In this document: positions 26,606 to 36,076 of the stretch, piece by piece
How the letters are laid out: every line of letters starts with the position of its first letter
How positions within the stretch are numbered: position 1 is the first letter of the stretch
Notes under the pieces: generated by a model
What the model saw: only the letters and a program-made list of their open reading frames with translations
The model's database searches: none
Told to the model about the DNA's origin: nothing
Origin: Candidatus Zixiibacteriota bacterium
GTDB lineage: Bacteria; Zixibacteria; MSB-5A5; GN15; FEB-12
Direction: 5' to 3'
Assembly (NCBI GenBank): GCA_034003725.1
Contig: JAVEYB010000001.1
Coordinates: 518,641-582,640 of the forward strand
Length of the DNA: 64,000 bases
Position numbers and translations under genes: made by a program

Positions 26606-28912
26606 ATGAAGACCTCGACGTTCAAGCTGATACTTGCGGCGGCCATTATCGCCGGAGCCATGACGACCGGCGCCGCGGGCCTTGACGACTCGTCGGTTAT
26701 CGTTGTTGGAACGGTTATTGACCAGCAGGACAGCCCGGTTGTCGGGGCGACGGTGACGGTTTCAGCTGACGGCGGCGTGTTGGGCGCGCAGGCAACGGAT
26801 TCACTGGGGCGGTTCCTGCTGCAATTCCACGCCGATAGGCGCCGCGACCTGTCAGTCGACGTGTCCTCGGTCGGCTTTGCCCGGACGCGCACGATGCTCG
26901 TGGTTTCCGGCGATACCGCACGAGTCCGGATTCAGCTCCAAACTGAGTCGGTGCCGCTCGGCTCCATGACGATCGTCCCCACCCGGGAATTTGCCGTTCC
27001 CGGTACCAGAATAGCCGCTGAAGAACTTCGTCGAGTCTCACGTCAGGCACTCGTGCCTACCAATCCGGTCGGGGCCATTCGCAATCCCGAGGTCGTTCGG
27101 GTCGGCTCCGCTCATTCGTCGCGGATTAGAGTTTTCGGAAGCAGCCCGGCGTACCACCTCAACGGACTGCCGATCGGCGCGGATCCCGACCACTACGGCA
27201 TGTTCCACGTGCTGCCGTCATCAACGATCGACCGCCTGGAGTTGAACCTTTATGGTACCGATGTTTCGCGCGCAACGCCGTCCTCGACTGAACTCGTCAC
27301 GCCGGTTCGTTTCGGTACGCATAGAACGGGAGAGTTGAGTGTATCGACAATCGAGGCGACCGGCACCGCTTCGATAGGTACCGACCGCTGGTTCGCCCTG
27401 GGAGCCGTACGCAAGTCTGTCCTCGACAAGCTGGTAACCCGCCTCGACATACATTCCAACCGACAGACTCTGCCGCCGACCAATTTTCAGGACATCTCGC
27501 TGTATGCCGGTCTGAGACTCTCGCCCACCCTTCGCCTGTTTGTCGACCAGTACCACGTGCAGGACTTCCTGTCCTACCAGGTGGACTCATACGTCGCCGA
27601 CGGATTCGTGGATACGTACCAGCACTCGGCGCGCCATTACGGCGCGATCCGTCTGCAGGCGGACCGGGGAAGTCTCCAGCTTGTCGGCGGGATAGCGGTA
27701 CACGACTCGTTCGAGGAATACTCCGCCTCTCCCGACAGTGAGTCGGACAGGTCTCGCCTGGCAATCGATCTTGATTATAAGCGCACGAGCGCGATAGCGA
27801 CCATCCGGGGCGATTACCTGTGGCGATCCTGGCGCTTGACCGCGGGCCTCGATGACGAGACGGTCTACCGCCGTAGCATCAACCTGAGACAGCGCAACTG
27901 GAATTTCCTTTCGCCGTTTGCATCGAGCAACAATCCCTACATTTACCAGCAGGGACTGAACGAACTTTACGGATCGTTCAGCCGGGATGATAACGAGCGC
28001 AACAGCGCAGCATACGCGGCGGTGGAGTGGCAGCGCGACGGCTGGCGAGTCGAAGCCGGCCTTCGGGGTCAGTCGTTCGATCACCTCGGCGACAAAACCT
28101 CTCTGCTGCACCGCGTGAGTTTGTCGGGCGCCATTGCGGGCGACCTCAGGGCACGGCTGTTCGAAGGGACGTTTGCGGAAAATCCCGCGGGCAACGTGCT
28201 GGAGCCGTACCAGGTTATCGTCTACGACTGGCTGAGCGACCTTGCGCCGATTCGCTCGCGCCTCGTGTCGGTGAGCCTCCAGTATTCCTTCCTCACCGGG
28301 ACCGCATTTCTGCGTTCGGTAAAGAGTCTTCCCGTGCTGACGCCGGATTTCTCGCGGATCGACGAGAAGACCGGTCAACCGATCGACGGATTTCTTTCGG
28401 CCCGGTCGGACGGTGCGGCGCTGTATCGGGGAGTGACCGTGTCGATCGAAAAACGTGACCTGCTCGGTGACCGATTCGGCCTGCAGGCGTCCTACGCGTA
28501 TACCCATTCGGAACGATCGCAGGAGGCGCTGCGATACCCCGACGACCTCGACTCTCCGCACCGGCTTCGCGTGCAGGCGGATTACCGTATGGACCGCGAT
28601 ATCAGCTTCGGTGTTGAGTTCGCCGCACGCAGCGGGTATCCGTACACGCCGTTCGGCACCGCGAGTCCCGCCACGAAATCCAGTCTGTATTCCCCGGACT
28701 ACTATGAATCGCAGGCAGCGCAGATCAACAGCGAACGGTTCCCATCGAGTATTTCACTGAACGTATTCGGGGAAGTGCGGATCAAGCGGGGGGCGCTGTT
28801 TTTCTCCGTCGCAAATGTCACCAACCGGGCAAATCCGATCATCAGCACGGCGTCGGGCTATATTCACGACGCCGGGATCATGCCGACAATCGGGTACCGC
28901 CTGACTTTCTGA
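26606..28912 (+). CDS. TonB-dependent receptor
   Basis: A 768-residue outer-membrane receptor. The signal peptide is MKTSTFKLILAAAIIAGAMT; a carboxypeptidase-regulatory-like domain (about 30-105, VVGTVIDQQDSPVVGATVTV) precedes the plug (near 125-215, IRVFGSSPAYHLNGLPIGAD), then a barrel with alternating aromatic strands ending PTIGYRLTF, a typical terminal strand. An ATG nine codons upstream is possible; neither has a good ribosome-binding site. No obvious TonB box was seen. The substrate may be a corrinoid, given the divergent BtuF-like gene (inference). Only 6 bases separate its stop from the convergent protease gene. Confidence 0.88.
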   Translation: MKTSTFKLILAAAIIAGAMTTGAAGLDDSSVIVVGTVIDQQDSPVVGATVTVSADGGVLGAQATDSLGRFLLQFHADRRRDLSVDVSSVGFARTRTMLVVSGDTARVRIQLQTESVPLGSMTIVPTREFAVPGTRIAAEELRRVSRQALVPTNPVGAIRNPEVVRVGSAHSSRIRVFGSSPAYHLNGLPIGADPDHYGMFHVLPSSTIDRLELNLYGTDVSRATPSSTELVTPVRFGTHRTGELSVSTIEATGTASIGTDRWFALGAVRKSVLDKLVTRLDIHSNRQTLPPTNFQDISLYAGLRLSPTLRLFVDQYHVQDFLSYQVDSYVADGFVDTYQHSARHYGAIRLQADRGSLQLVGGIAVHDSFEEYSASPDSESDRSRLAIDLDYKRTSAIATIRGDYLWRSWRLTAGLDDETVYRRSINLRQRNWNFLSPFASSNNPYIYQQGLNELYGSFSRDDNERNSAAYAAVEWQRDGWRVEAGLRGQSFDHLGDKTSLLHRVSLSGAIAGDLRARLFEGTFAENPAGNVLEPYQVIVYDWLSDLAPIRSRLVSVSLQYSFLTGTAFLRSVKSLPVLTPDFSRIDEKTGQPIDGFLSARSDGAALYRGVTVSIEKRDLLGDRFGLQASYAYTHSERSQEALRYPDDLDSPHRLRVQADYRMDRDISFGVEFAARSGYPYTPFGTASPATKSSLYSPDYYESQAAQINSERFPSSISLNVFGEVRIKRGALFFSVANVTNRANPIISTASGYIHDAGIMPTIGYRLTF

Positions 28913-28918
28913 GATCAT

Positions 28919-29764
28919 CTACCGGCAGCCGACAATTTCCAGCAGTTCCAGCAGGCGGACGGAACTCGTTACGCCGCCAAGGTTGAGATACTCGCGGGTA
29001 TCACCTTCTGCCGATGATGAGTCATCGGTACGCCGGGCGATCGAGGTCGTGAGTACGCCGACAATCATCGCGGCCGGCTTCTCGAGGCGATTCTGCCGAT
29101 TGAATCCGAGCGGCGGGTCGACATACACCAGCCCGCCCGAGTTCCCCTCGTACACGACACCATCGATCAGAAACAGCCTCTTTGGATCGATCGGATACGA
29201 CGCCGCGGCGCCGGTGCGGAGAATCGGGAAGTCTCCCTCGCCGGAGCTGTAGCCGCGCGGATAACCGAGATAGTGCACCGGGCCGCCCGGAGCGATCTCA
29301 TAGCGGTTGAACGCCGACAGATCGGCGAGAAGCGCCTTGTTGGCCACGCGAACCGTAAATCCGGGGGGGAGCGGAACGGCGACAACGGCCAGATCGACCG
29401 TGCTGTCGGGATGGCTGATGTACAACGATGTGTCCCCGGAGCGAATGGGCACCGGGTATGCGAACACCTCGTAGACGTTTCGTTCGTTCTGTTTACGCAG
29501 ATAGACATTGATGGTATCGCCGTCGACATTGTCGAACACATGGCGGGCGGTGACGAGCAAGCTCGAAGCGTCGCCCGACGAATCAGCGCAGGAGACGAAA
29601 AAGCCGGTGGCGATATCGCCGTCGGCGCCGACCACCCGGTAGACGCATTCGAAGACCTGCTCGGCGAAGGGCCGGGAGAGGGATTTGGCCCACACACCTG
29701 ACTCGAAAACAAGCAGGGCCATACAAACGCCGATGATAAAAGCCGAGATGCGTTGTGTGCTCAT
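28919..29764 (-). CDS. Secreted trypsin-like serine protease
   Basis: A 281-residue exported protease with a signal peptide (ISAFIIGVCMALLVFESGVWA). The catalytic triad is visible: His75 in LVTARHVFD, Asp124 in STVDLAVV and Ser209 in YEGNSGG, the standard trypsin/HtrA-like order. It has no PDZ domain, so it is not HtrA. The segment GPVHYLGYPRGYSSGEG between Asp and Ser is Gly/Pro-rich. Target unknown. A gyrA terminator lies upstream, so this gene has its own promoter in the short gap or relies on read-through. Confidence 0.87.
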   Translation of the reverse strand: MSTQRISAFIIGVCMALLVFESGVWAKSLSRPFAEQVFECVYRVVGADGDIATGFFVSCADSSGDASSLLVTARHVFDNVDGDTINVYLRKQNERNVYEVFAYPVPIRSGDTSLYISHPDSTVDLAVVAVPLPPGFTVRVANKALLADLSAFNRYEIAPGGPVHYLGYPRGYSSGEGDFPILRTGAAASYPIDPKRLFLIDGVVYEGNSGGLVYVDPPLGFNRQNRLEKPAAMIVGVLTTSIARRTDDSSSAEGDTREYLNLGGVTSSVRLLELLEIVGCR

Positions 29765-29770
29765 GGCAAG

Positions 29771-29805
29771 AAAAACTCCGGCCGTCGATATCGCCGGCCG
29801 GAGTT
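29771..29805 (-). terminator. Terminator after gyrA
   Basis: An 11-bp perfect stem (AACTCCGGCCG / CGGCCGGAGTT) with a 10-base loop, followed on the minus strand by TTTTT. It lies 20 bases after the gyrA stop. Confidence 0.9.
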
Positions 29806-29824
29806 CCGTATTTACGTGAGTGTA

Positions 29825-32254
29825 CTAGTCCTCCAGTATCAGCCGCGCGACATCGGTTACCTTGTCGCCGCCCTTGAGGGAGATCAGGCGCACGCCCTGC
29901 GTGTTGCGGCCGATCACCTTGATATCCTTGACGGCCTGTCGGTTGGCGATCCCTTTGTGCGTGATCAGGATCAGTTCGTCCTGTTCCAGTACGTCGCGGA
30001 TCGCCACCACCTCGCCGTTGCGTTCGGAGGCCTTGATATTGATCACGCCCTTGCCGCCGCGGTTGGTGATGCGATAGTCCGACAGCTCGGTGCGTTTGCC
30101 GTAGCCGTTTTCGGTCACGACCAGCAGGCTCGACTCGCCCTTTGAGGCCACCATGTCCACGACATAGTCGCCGGGCGCGAGGTTGATGCCTTTCACACCG
30201 TAGGCGCTGCGGCCCATCGGACGGACGTTGTCTTCCTTGAAGTGGATGGCCATGCCTTTGCGCGTGCCGAGGACGACATCGTACGTACCGTCGGTGATGC
30301 GCGCATCGATCAGCTCGTCCTCGACCGGCAGGTTCATGGCGTTGACGCCGGCCTTGCGCGGGTTGGAGAAAGCATCCAGCGACGTCTTTTTCACCACGCC
30401 TTTGCGCGTCGCAAACATGACAAACTTGTCTTGGGCGAACTCCCGCACGTTGCAGAAGGCGTTGATCCGCTCGTCGCTGGAAATCTGGCACAGATTGACG
30501 ATCGGTTTGCCTTTGGCGAGTTTGCCGCCGGTGGGAATCTCGTGCACTTTCACCCAGTAGCACTGGCCCCGGTTGGAGAAGAACAGGATGTAGTCGTGGG
30601 TCGAGGCGACAAACAGGTGCTCGGCGAAATCGTCTTCCTTGGTCTCGACCCCGATCACGCCCTTGCCGCCGCGCTGCTGCTTGCGGTAGGCCGACACCGA
30701 CAGGCGCTTGACATATCCCTGGTGCGAGATCGTGATCACCATGTCTTCCTCGGCGATCAGGTCTTCCATCGTCAGCTCGTCGGCGGCATCCTGTATTTCG
30801 GTACGACGGTCATCGCCGTACTTCGTTTTCATCTCGGTCAATTCATCCTTGATGATCTGCATGCGCAGGGCGCGCGAATCGAGAATGCTTTTGAGTTTTG
30901 CGATCAGCTTGATCAGCTCGGCGTACTCGTCTTCGATCTTCTGCCGTTCCAGCCCGGTCAGGCGCTGGAGACGCATCTCGAGGATCGCGACTGCCTGGCG
31001 CTCCGACAGCTTGAACTTTTTCATGAGCCCGTCGCGCGCGGTCGGCGTGTCTTTGGACTTTTTGATCAGCTCGATGACGGCGTCGATGTTGTCCAGCGCG
31101 ATCCGGTAGCCTTCGAGAATGTGCGCGCGCTCCTCGGCCTTGCGCAGATCGAACTCCGTCCGCCGGACGACCACTTCATGGCGATGGTCGACAAACGACT
31201 GCATGAGCTGCTTGAGCGACATGGTGACCGGTACCCCGTGGTCCAGTCCCAGCATCTGCACGGAGAAGGTCTGCTGCATGGTCGTGTGCGCGTACAACTG
31301 ATTGAGGACCACTTCGGGCGGCATGTCGCGTTTCAGTTCGACCACGATCCTGAGGCCGTCGCGATCGGACTCGTCGCGCAAATCCGAAATACCGTCGATC
31401 TTTTTGTCCCGCACCAGTTCGGCGATCCGCAGGATGAGATTGGCCTTGTTGACCTGATAGGGGATTTCGGTGATGACGATGGCATCTTTGCCGTTTTTGC
31501 CGTGTTCGGTCACGGCCTTGGCGCGAACCGGAATATGTCCCTTCCCCGTTTCATACGCCTGACGAATCCCGTCGCGGCCGTTTATGATGCCGCCGGTCGG
31601 GAAATCCGGACCCGGGACGATTCGCATGAGATCACGGTTGGTGCACTCGGCGTTGTCGATGACATGAATGATGGCGTCGACGATTTCCCGCAGATTGTGC
31701 GGCGGGACATTGGTGGCCATGCCGACGGCGATCCCCGATGTCCCGTTGCACAACAGGTTGGGGAATTTGCCGGGCAGCACCCGCGGCTCTTTAAGGGTGC
31801 CATCGTAGTTATCCATGAACGGGACGGTTTCTTTTTCGAGGTCGGCGAGCATCTCGACCGCGATCGGGGTCAGGCGCGCCTCGGTATAGCGCATGGCCGC
31901 GGCCTCATCGCCGTCGATCGAGCCGAAGTTGCCCTGTCCGTCGACCAGCGGATACCGCATGTTAAATTCCTGCGCCATGCGCACGAGGGTCGGGTAGACG
32001 ACCTGCTCACCGTGCGGGTGGTAATTACCGGATGTATCGCCGCAGATTTTGGCGCATTTGCGATGCGCGCGGCCCGGCGCCAGGTTAAGGTCGTTCATCG
32101 CCACCAGAATACGCCGGTTCGACGGCTTCAACCCGTCCCGGACATCGGGAAGGGCCCGGTTGGTGATGACCGACATGGAGTAGTCGAGATACGAGGAGCG
32201 CATCTCCTCTTCGAGGAAAATCTTTTCAATGCGCTGGCGTTCGAGTGCGGACAT
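29825..32254 (-). CDS. gyrA: DNA gyrase subunit A
   Basis: Breakage-reunion subunit of gyrase. Catalytic tyrosine is Tyr123 in AMRYTEARL. The C-terminal domain has six-bladed propeller repeats and a GyrA box in the form QQRGGKG (usual QRRGGKG), so it is gyrase rather than ParC. The quinolone-determining region reads [20 protein letters not shown]: Gln84 and Pro88 lie where E. coli has Ser83 and Asp87. The 809-residue length is normal, though shorter than E. coli. gyrB is not in the window. The 168-base gap upstream probably holds its promoter. Confidence 0.96.
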   Translation of the reverse strand: MSALERQRIEKIFLEEEMRSSYLDYSMSVITNRALPDVRDGLKPSNRRILVAMNDLNLAPGRAHRKCAKICGDTSGNYHPHGEQVVYPTLVRMAQEFNMRYPLVDGQGNFGSIDGDEAAAMRYTEARLTPIAVEMLADLEKETVPFMDNYDGTLKEPRVLPGKFPNLLCNGTSGIAVGMATNVPPHNLREIVDAIIHVIDNAECTNRDLMRIVPGPDFPTGGIINGRDGIRQAYETGKGHIPVRAKAVTEHGKNGKDAIVITEIPYQVNKANLILRIAELVRDKKIDGISDLRDESDRDGLRIVVELKRDMPPEVVLNQLYAHTTMQQTFSVQMLGLDHGVPVTMSLKQLMQSFVDHRHEVVVRRTEFDLRKAEERAHILEGYRIALDNIDAVIELIKKSKDTPTARDGLMKKFKLSERQAVAILEMRLQRLTGLERQKIEDEYAELIKLIAKLKSILDSRALRMQIIKDELTEMKTKYGDDRRTEIQDAADELTMEDLIAEEDMVITISHQGYVKRLSVSAYRKQQRGGKGVIGVETKEDDFAEHLFVASTHDYILFFSNRGQCYWVKVHEIPTGGKLAKGKPIVNLCQISSDERINAFCNVREFAQDKFVMFATRKGVVKKTSLDAFSNPRKAGVNAMNLPVEDELIDARITDGTYDVVLGTRKGMAIHFKEDNVRPMGRSAYGVKGINLAPGDYVVDMVASKGESSLLVVTENGYGKRTELSDYRITNRGGKGVINIKASERNGEVVAIRDVLEQDELILITHKGIANRQAVKDIKVIGRNTQGVRLISLKGGDKVTDVARLILED

Positions 32255-32422
32255 AATGTGAGATATCCTTATCAGTTACAGACGAAAGTATTTTCCAGAC
32301 AGCCAGTAGTATAGCAGAAAAAAATACCCTGCGCAAACAAAAAGACCTGCGAATGAGCGGGATAACTCTTTGAGGGTCAGCGGATTGCAAAGAAGGGACG
32401 GGCCCCGTGGCAGCCGAAAACC

Positions 32423-32932
32423 TCACCTGTCATAGGCGGTGCGCACAACCCGGCTTCGGTGGCCTTCCCGGCAGTTCAGCTCGATATGATTGTGGATGAC
32501 AATATCCCAGTCCACGAAGTGGATGATGTTCGGAATCTCCCGAGCGACAACGGCAGCCTTGCGCAGGGCCGAAATCTCCTCCCTGATCGGTTCGAGTTCC
32601 GCCATCCATGCCGGGCGGCCGGTCTCGCGGAAGATCGTGGCGACCACATATCGGTCGACAAAACGCCGACGGCGATAGGATTCGATATCGACCATCAGGC
32701 GCACGGATTTTTCGACTTCGCGAAGAAGCGGCTGCCGATAGTCCAGCGATACTTTGAACGTTACCAGGTATTGCTGGTCGTTGACCGCTTCGGCTTTTTC
32801 GTCTCGGGTTTGCTCGAATACATCGCGGAGCCGTTCGATTGCCTGCCGGGAATCGGAAGCCTCAACCAGGGCGCGCCCCTGATTTTTGACGAACTCCACC
32901 ACCCCTTCGGCATAATTGAACTTGTAGATCAT
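32423..32932 (-). CDS. Hypothetical protein
   Basis: 169 residues, not recognised. Helical, highly charged; no signal peptide or transmembrane helix. Notable segments are EGVVEFVKNQGRALVEASDS and LRKAAVVAREIPNIIHFVDW. The ATG giving MIYKFNYAEG was chosen because the longer frame runs into the M15 peptidase gene. It begins 55 bases after the end of that gene on the same strand and may belong to its transcript. Confidence 0.6.
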   Translation of the reverse strand: MIYKFNYAEGVVEFVKNQGRALVEASDSRQAIERLRDVFEQTRDEKAEAVNDQQYLVTFKVSLDYRQPLLREVEKSVRLMVDIESYRRRRFVDRYVVATIFRETGRPAWMAELEPIREEISALRKAAVVAREIPNIIHFVDWDIVIHNHIELNCREGHRSRVVRTAYDR

Positions 32933-32987
32933 ACCGATAGGATCGGCAATCGCGGGTATCGAATTGAGAGGGGGACTCGATTCAGGG

Positions 32988-33575
32988 TCAATCGTCGCCG
33001 ACGAACATCCAGTGCCAGCTTTCCCAGTGGAGCCCGCCGGCAAAATCCCGGGGATAGGACTCGCGGAATCCGAACGAAGCGGCGTGCTCGCTGAGCCAGG
33101 CATAGGTCTTGCTATTGGCGAAAGACGGATCCGACGGGATCAGGTCTACGGCCCGGCCGGTGTGGTGCTGGCTGTAACCGGGTGGCGCCACGAATTTCGT
33201 TATGGCGGCGAACGACTTGCCATCGGCGAGCCGCCGCGCAATCAAACGCCGCTGGTAAGCCACAGATCGATATCCTGAATCCGCGATCAGCCGGATTCCG
33301 TCCTGTCGAGCGGCGGCCGCCATGGCCAGAAACGCGCGGCGGGTGGCGGGGCTGACGTAGATGCGGTAATCTTCGAACGACAGAGAATCCGGAAGGCGCA
33401 CCAGTTCGGATGGTCGGGCGATCGCAGCGCTGTCCAGCCGGCGCCCGCACCACGGTTCGCCTACGGCGTAGCTGACCGAGTCAAACCGAACGGAATCGGT
33501 GCAGCCGCTCGCGGCGCCGGCAGCCGGCGCAAGGCAAAGCGTCGCCAACGCGAAAAGAACAACTGTACGACCCAC
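32988..33575 (-). CDS. M15 family D-Ala-D-Ala carboxypeptidase (VanY-like)
   Basis: A secreted zinc peptidase that trims the terminal D-Ala of peptidoglycan stem peptides. It has a signal peptide (MGRTVVLFALATLCLAPAAG) and both zinc motifs of M15B: SQHHTGRAVD (SxHxxGxAxD, residues 135-144) and the ESWHW block near 185-189, which supplies the catalytic Glu and third His. RLIADSGYRSVAYQRRL precedes them as usual. 195 residues. Its ATG is 3 bases after the flavin reductase stop, so the two are co-transcribed. A role in wall turnover is likely. Confidence 0.93.
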   Translation of the reverse strand: MGRTVVLFALATLCLAPAAGAASGCTDSVRFDSVSYAVGEPWCGRRLDSAAIARPSELVRLPDSLSFEDYRIYVSPATRRAFLAMAAAARQDGIRLIADSGYRSVAYQRRLIARRLADGKSFAAITKFVAPPGYSQHHTGRAVDLIPSDPSFANSKTYAWLSEHAASFGFRESYPRDFAGGLHWESWHWMFVGDD

Positions 33576-33578
33576 GGG

Positions 33579-34061
33579 TTAACCGGCGTAATGCAGTTTG
33601 CCGTTGGTGGTCGACAGGATCGGGCCGTCCGTTTGCAGGGCGCCGTCCACCACTTCAGCGACAAAAAGCGTGTGGTTTCCGGTTTTCACACGGTCGACAA
33701 TCTTGCAGTCGAGATAGCCGATTGCGCCGTTGAGACGAACCGTACCGGAGACGGGGGCCGCCGAGATGTCTTTGGCTTTCAGTTTGTCATAGCCGGACTC
33801 GGCCGGGCCATAGTAGGCCCTGGCGGTCGGCAAACCGCTTTCGGGCAGAATGTTAATGACGTACGACTGGAGATCGTTGAGGTGCCAGGCTGACTTGTGC
33901 TTGTTGTGAACGGCCGCCGCGACCATAGGCGGTTCCGAGGACACCTGTGTCACCCAGCTGGCAGTGAATGCGTTTCCCTCGGCCCCCTTCCCCAGTGTGA
34001 TCACATAGATGCCGTACTCGAGTTTGCGAAGCGCCTTTTTGATGTCCTTTTCATCGGCCAT
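33579..34061 (-). CDS. Flavin reductase family (FMN-binding split barrel) protein
   Basis: A 160-residue flavin reductase-like protein. KLEYGIYVITLGKGAEGNAF and TASWVTQVSSEPPMVAAAVH are the FMN-binding part, and HTLFVAEVVDG closes the barrel. It could supply reduced FMN to a partner oxygenase or a rubredoxin-like acceptor; no partner is adjacent. It starts 76 bases after the FKBP gene stop on the same strand and is 3 bases before the M15 peptidase. Confidence 0.9.
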   Translation of the reverse strand: MADEKDIKKALRKLEYGIYVITLGKGAEGNAFTASWVTQVSSEPPMVAAAVHNKHKSAWHLNDLQSYVINILPESGLPTARAYYGPAESGYDKLKAKDISAAPVSGTVRLNGAIGYLDCKIVDRVKTGNHTLFVAEVVDGALQTDGPILSTTNGKLHYAG

Positions 34062-34137
34062 GCAGGAAGCCCTTTCGTGCGAGTTCAGTTAGAGTCAGCG
34101 GCGGAAGCGCGTTACGGGTGTATCGCGCCCGCGTCAC

Positions 34138-34566
34138 TCAGGCAATTTCTACGACAGTAATATCGAACGTCAGATCTTTGCCACACAGCGGGTGATTGGC
34201 GTCAAGCGTGATTTCCGACTCATTGATATCGGACACCTCGACGGTCAACTGATGTCCGTCAGACCGCTGCAAGGTAAGGTGTTCGCCTTTTTTGGGGTTA
34301 AAATCCAGATTGAGGTCCTTCAGCGCGACCGTCATGACGTTTTCGTTGCGGTGCGGGCCGTAGGCTTTGTCGCACGGGATGGTGAAGGTCTTGGTCTGCC
34401 CGGTTTCCATCCCCACGACTGCTTCCTCAAAACCGGCGATCACCTGACTTTTCCCCAGCGTGAACTGGATCGGATCGCGTCCGTCGGAGCTATCAAAGAC
34501 CGTCCCGTCATCCAACCGACCGGTGTAATCGACTTTTGCGGTGTCGCCGTTTCTTGCGCCTGCCAT
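34138..34566 (-). CDS. FKBP-type peptidyl-prolyl isomerase (SlyD-like)
   Basis: 142 residues. The FKBP core (DTAKVDYTGRLDDGTVFDSS; FTLGKSQVIAGFEEAVVGM) encloses an insert-in-flap (about 70-125, with LTVEVSDINESEITLDANHP) that matches SlyD-type chaperone-isomerases. The C-terminal His-rich metal tail of E. coli SlyD is absent. The start has GAGAGGAGCAG upstream, and the longer frame into the gap is rejected. Cytosolic folding helper. Confidence 0.93.
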   Translation of the reverse strand: MAGARNGDTAKVDYTGRLDDGTVFDSSDGRDPIQFTLGKSQVIAGFEEAVVGMETGQTKTFTIPCDKAYGPHRNENVMTVALKDLNLDFNPKKGEHLTLQRSDGHQLTVEVSDINESEITLDANHPLCGKDLTFDITVVEIA

Positions 34567-34747
34567 CGAAGCTGCTCCTCTCTTGTGCGGCGCGAGTCGG
34601 ATCGGTGCGGCGGAGAGCCTGCCGTGACACGATCGCGCTGCCGATGCCGTTAAGTTTCCAGCCACCGCTCGAGTGTCAGCCCGACAGCAACCGTAATACA
34701 CAACGTTCTATGATTGTCGTTAGCGGACGTTCCGGTCCGCATTACCG

Positions 34748-35245
34748 TCATAAATGTTCGTATGTGACAATCGGTTCCAGGGTTTGTAGTTCGACCCGCA
34801 CCTGTATCCACGATTCCGGCGGATTGTCCATGGTCGGCAGCGCGTTGTACCAGTATTCCATGGCAGACCGTGCGTCGCCGGCGGTCGTGATTCCGCCCAA
34901 GAGGATATAGTTCACCAGGATAGCGGGCGACTGGTCCTCGAGGATGCCGATAAACTGCCGGAAATAGCGGTCTCGATGCTGTTCGAAGCCCGGATGCTTG
35001 CGCACAATTTCTTCGACAGCAACGGAATCAGCCAGCATCACCTGGTCCCGACGGGGATGGAACAACTCCACATTCTCACTTTCCAGACCGAGGGCGGCTG
35101 GATCGATATCGCTGATCACCACCCACTCGAACGGCTCGCCGGTATTGCCCGGCGTATTGACGGTGGCGTCCTTGTCGGAACAGGCCGCCGCCACGAGCGC
35201 GATCACCGCGATCACCAAAAACAGCAGAAAAGTTCTAAATCTCAT
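34748..35245 (-). CDS. Small lipoprotein of unknown function
   Basis: 165 residues with a lipoprotein signal (FLLFLVIAVIALVAAACS, lipobox AAAC). No known domain: the body is helical with PFEWVVISDIDPAALGLESE and a late ILLGGITTAGDARSAMEYWY. An ATG with AAGGAG upstream gives the start; the frame extends 11 codons further but lacks a site. It stands alone, 181 bases upstream of the FKBP gene; a weak hairpin without T tract lies between. Confidence 0.75.
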   Translation of the reverse strand: MRFRTFLLFLVIAVIALVAAACSDKDATVNTPGNTGEPFEWVVISDIDPAALGLESENVELFHPRRDQVMLADSVAVEEIVRKHPGFEQHRDRYFRQFIGILEDQSPAILVNYILLGGITTAGDARSAMEYWYNALPTMDNPPESWIQVRVELQTLEPIVTYEHL

Positions 35246-35519
35246 CGCAACCACTCCTTGCCTATACCTACGGCACACATACTAGACGCCGTTCGTTTTG
35301 CAAAGCTAAAAAGTTCGAAACCACCGGCCTCGCTGCAGGTCGGGGCCCGGAATGCGCTGTGCGATGGTGGCATACGAAAGTCGAAAAGGCGGATTGATAT
35401 AGTCTAAGTTATGATATACATGGACGCAGATTCTGCGGACCCTCGGACAGGGCACGGGCGAGGACTATAACCGGCGGCGGAAAAATGTCAACATTCTGCT
35501 TGAAATATCGTCCTTATAT

Positions 35520-36076
35520 TATAATATTACAGCGGTAGGATTCGGGAAAAACCCGGGAGGACGATCACCTGGAGTAACACTGAAGAGCCGTGGTACCTGC
35601 GTATATTCCTTTCACATAACGGTCCATCAATTTGAGAGCAAGGCTCCCCGCCGCCCGATTGTTGTATTGCCTCACCGTCGATCGGACAGTGCTTTCGTAA
35701 CAGCGGAGCCTCGATGTCGTTATCCGTATCTTTGGATAACCGGGCACCCGGAACGGTCTGCAGGGCCGTCCGGAAGAAGTAGACAGGCTATTTACATCAG
35801 ATGTCATTGTCCTTTACGAAACGCGAATCGTTCTTTCACTACCTCACGAGCGGGTTGTGTGTGACCAGCCACGACCCAAAGCGAGCGGCGCGGATTGAAT
35901 CGGCGCCAGGAAAGGAGGGTGCGACGGCATCAACGGGAGCGTTAGACGTCAGTGGGGATGGCAATGCAACCATCCCGGCATCATCAATGATTTACCATGT
36001 CAAGACTCAGATAGGCAATGCACACACTGTGTGCACAAACATGTAACAGCGTAAGGGCGCTCGAAAGGAGCAAGGA
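35520..36076 (+). promoter_or_regulatory. Long structured leader with candidate promoter
   Basis: This 800-base gap between 35245 and 36077 has no confident gene. A perfect TATAAT at 35520-35525 is the best -10; the -35 is weak. From there a roughly 545-nt leader would precede the dockerin protein. It can fold: CGGG-A5-CCCG at 35543-35555, a long-range stem AGGCTCC (35641) with GGAGCCT (35705), and GTTATCC/GGATAAC at 35719-35740. It matches no riboswitch class I know. A weak 81-codon frame (35801-36046) ends 30 bases before the gene. Confidence 0.45.
36019..36035. promoter_or_regulatory. Inverted repeat, candidate operator
   Basis: TGCACACA-C-TGTGTGCA: two perfect 8-base arms around one base, 42 bases before the start of the dockerin protein gene. 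The size and symmetry suit a dimeric regulator, or a small hairpin in the mRNA near the ribosome-binding site. Confidence 0.4.

Noticed and set aside
30242-32314. A 690-codon open frame on the plus strand, opposite gyrA
   Set aside because: Antisense shadow of gyrA; the gyrA product is well conserved and the opposite translation has no recognisable domain.
34717-34735. GCGGAC-GTTCCG-GTCCGC hairpin between lipoprotein and FKBP
   Set aside because: Only six stem pairs and no T tract in either direction, so it is not called a terminator.
35801-36046. 81-codon plus-strand ORF in the leader of the dockerin gene
   Set aside because: No ribosome-binding site, no conserved motif and mixed composition; it could be a leader peptide but nothing supports translation.
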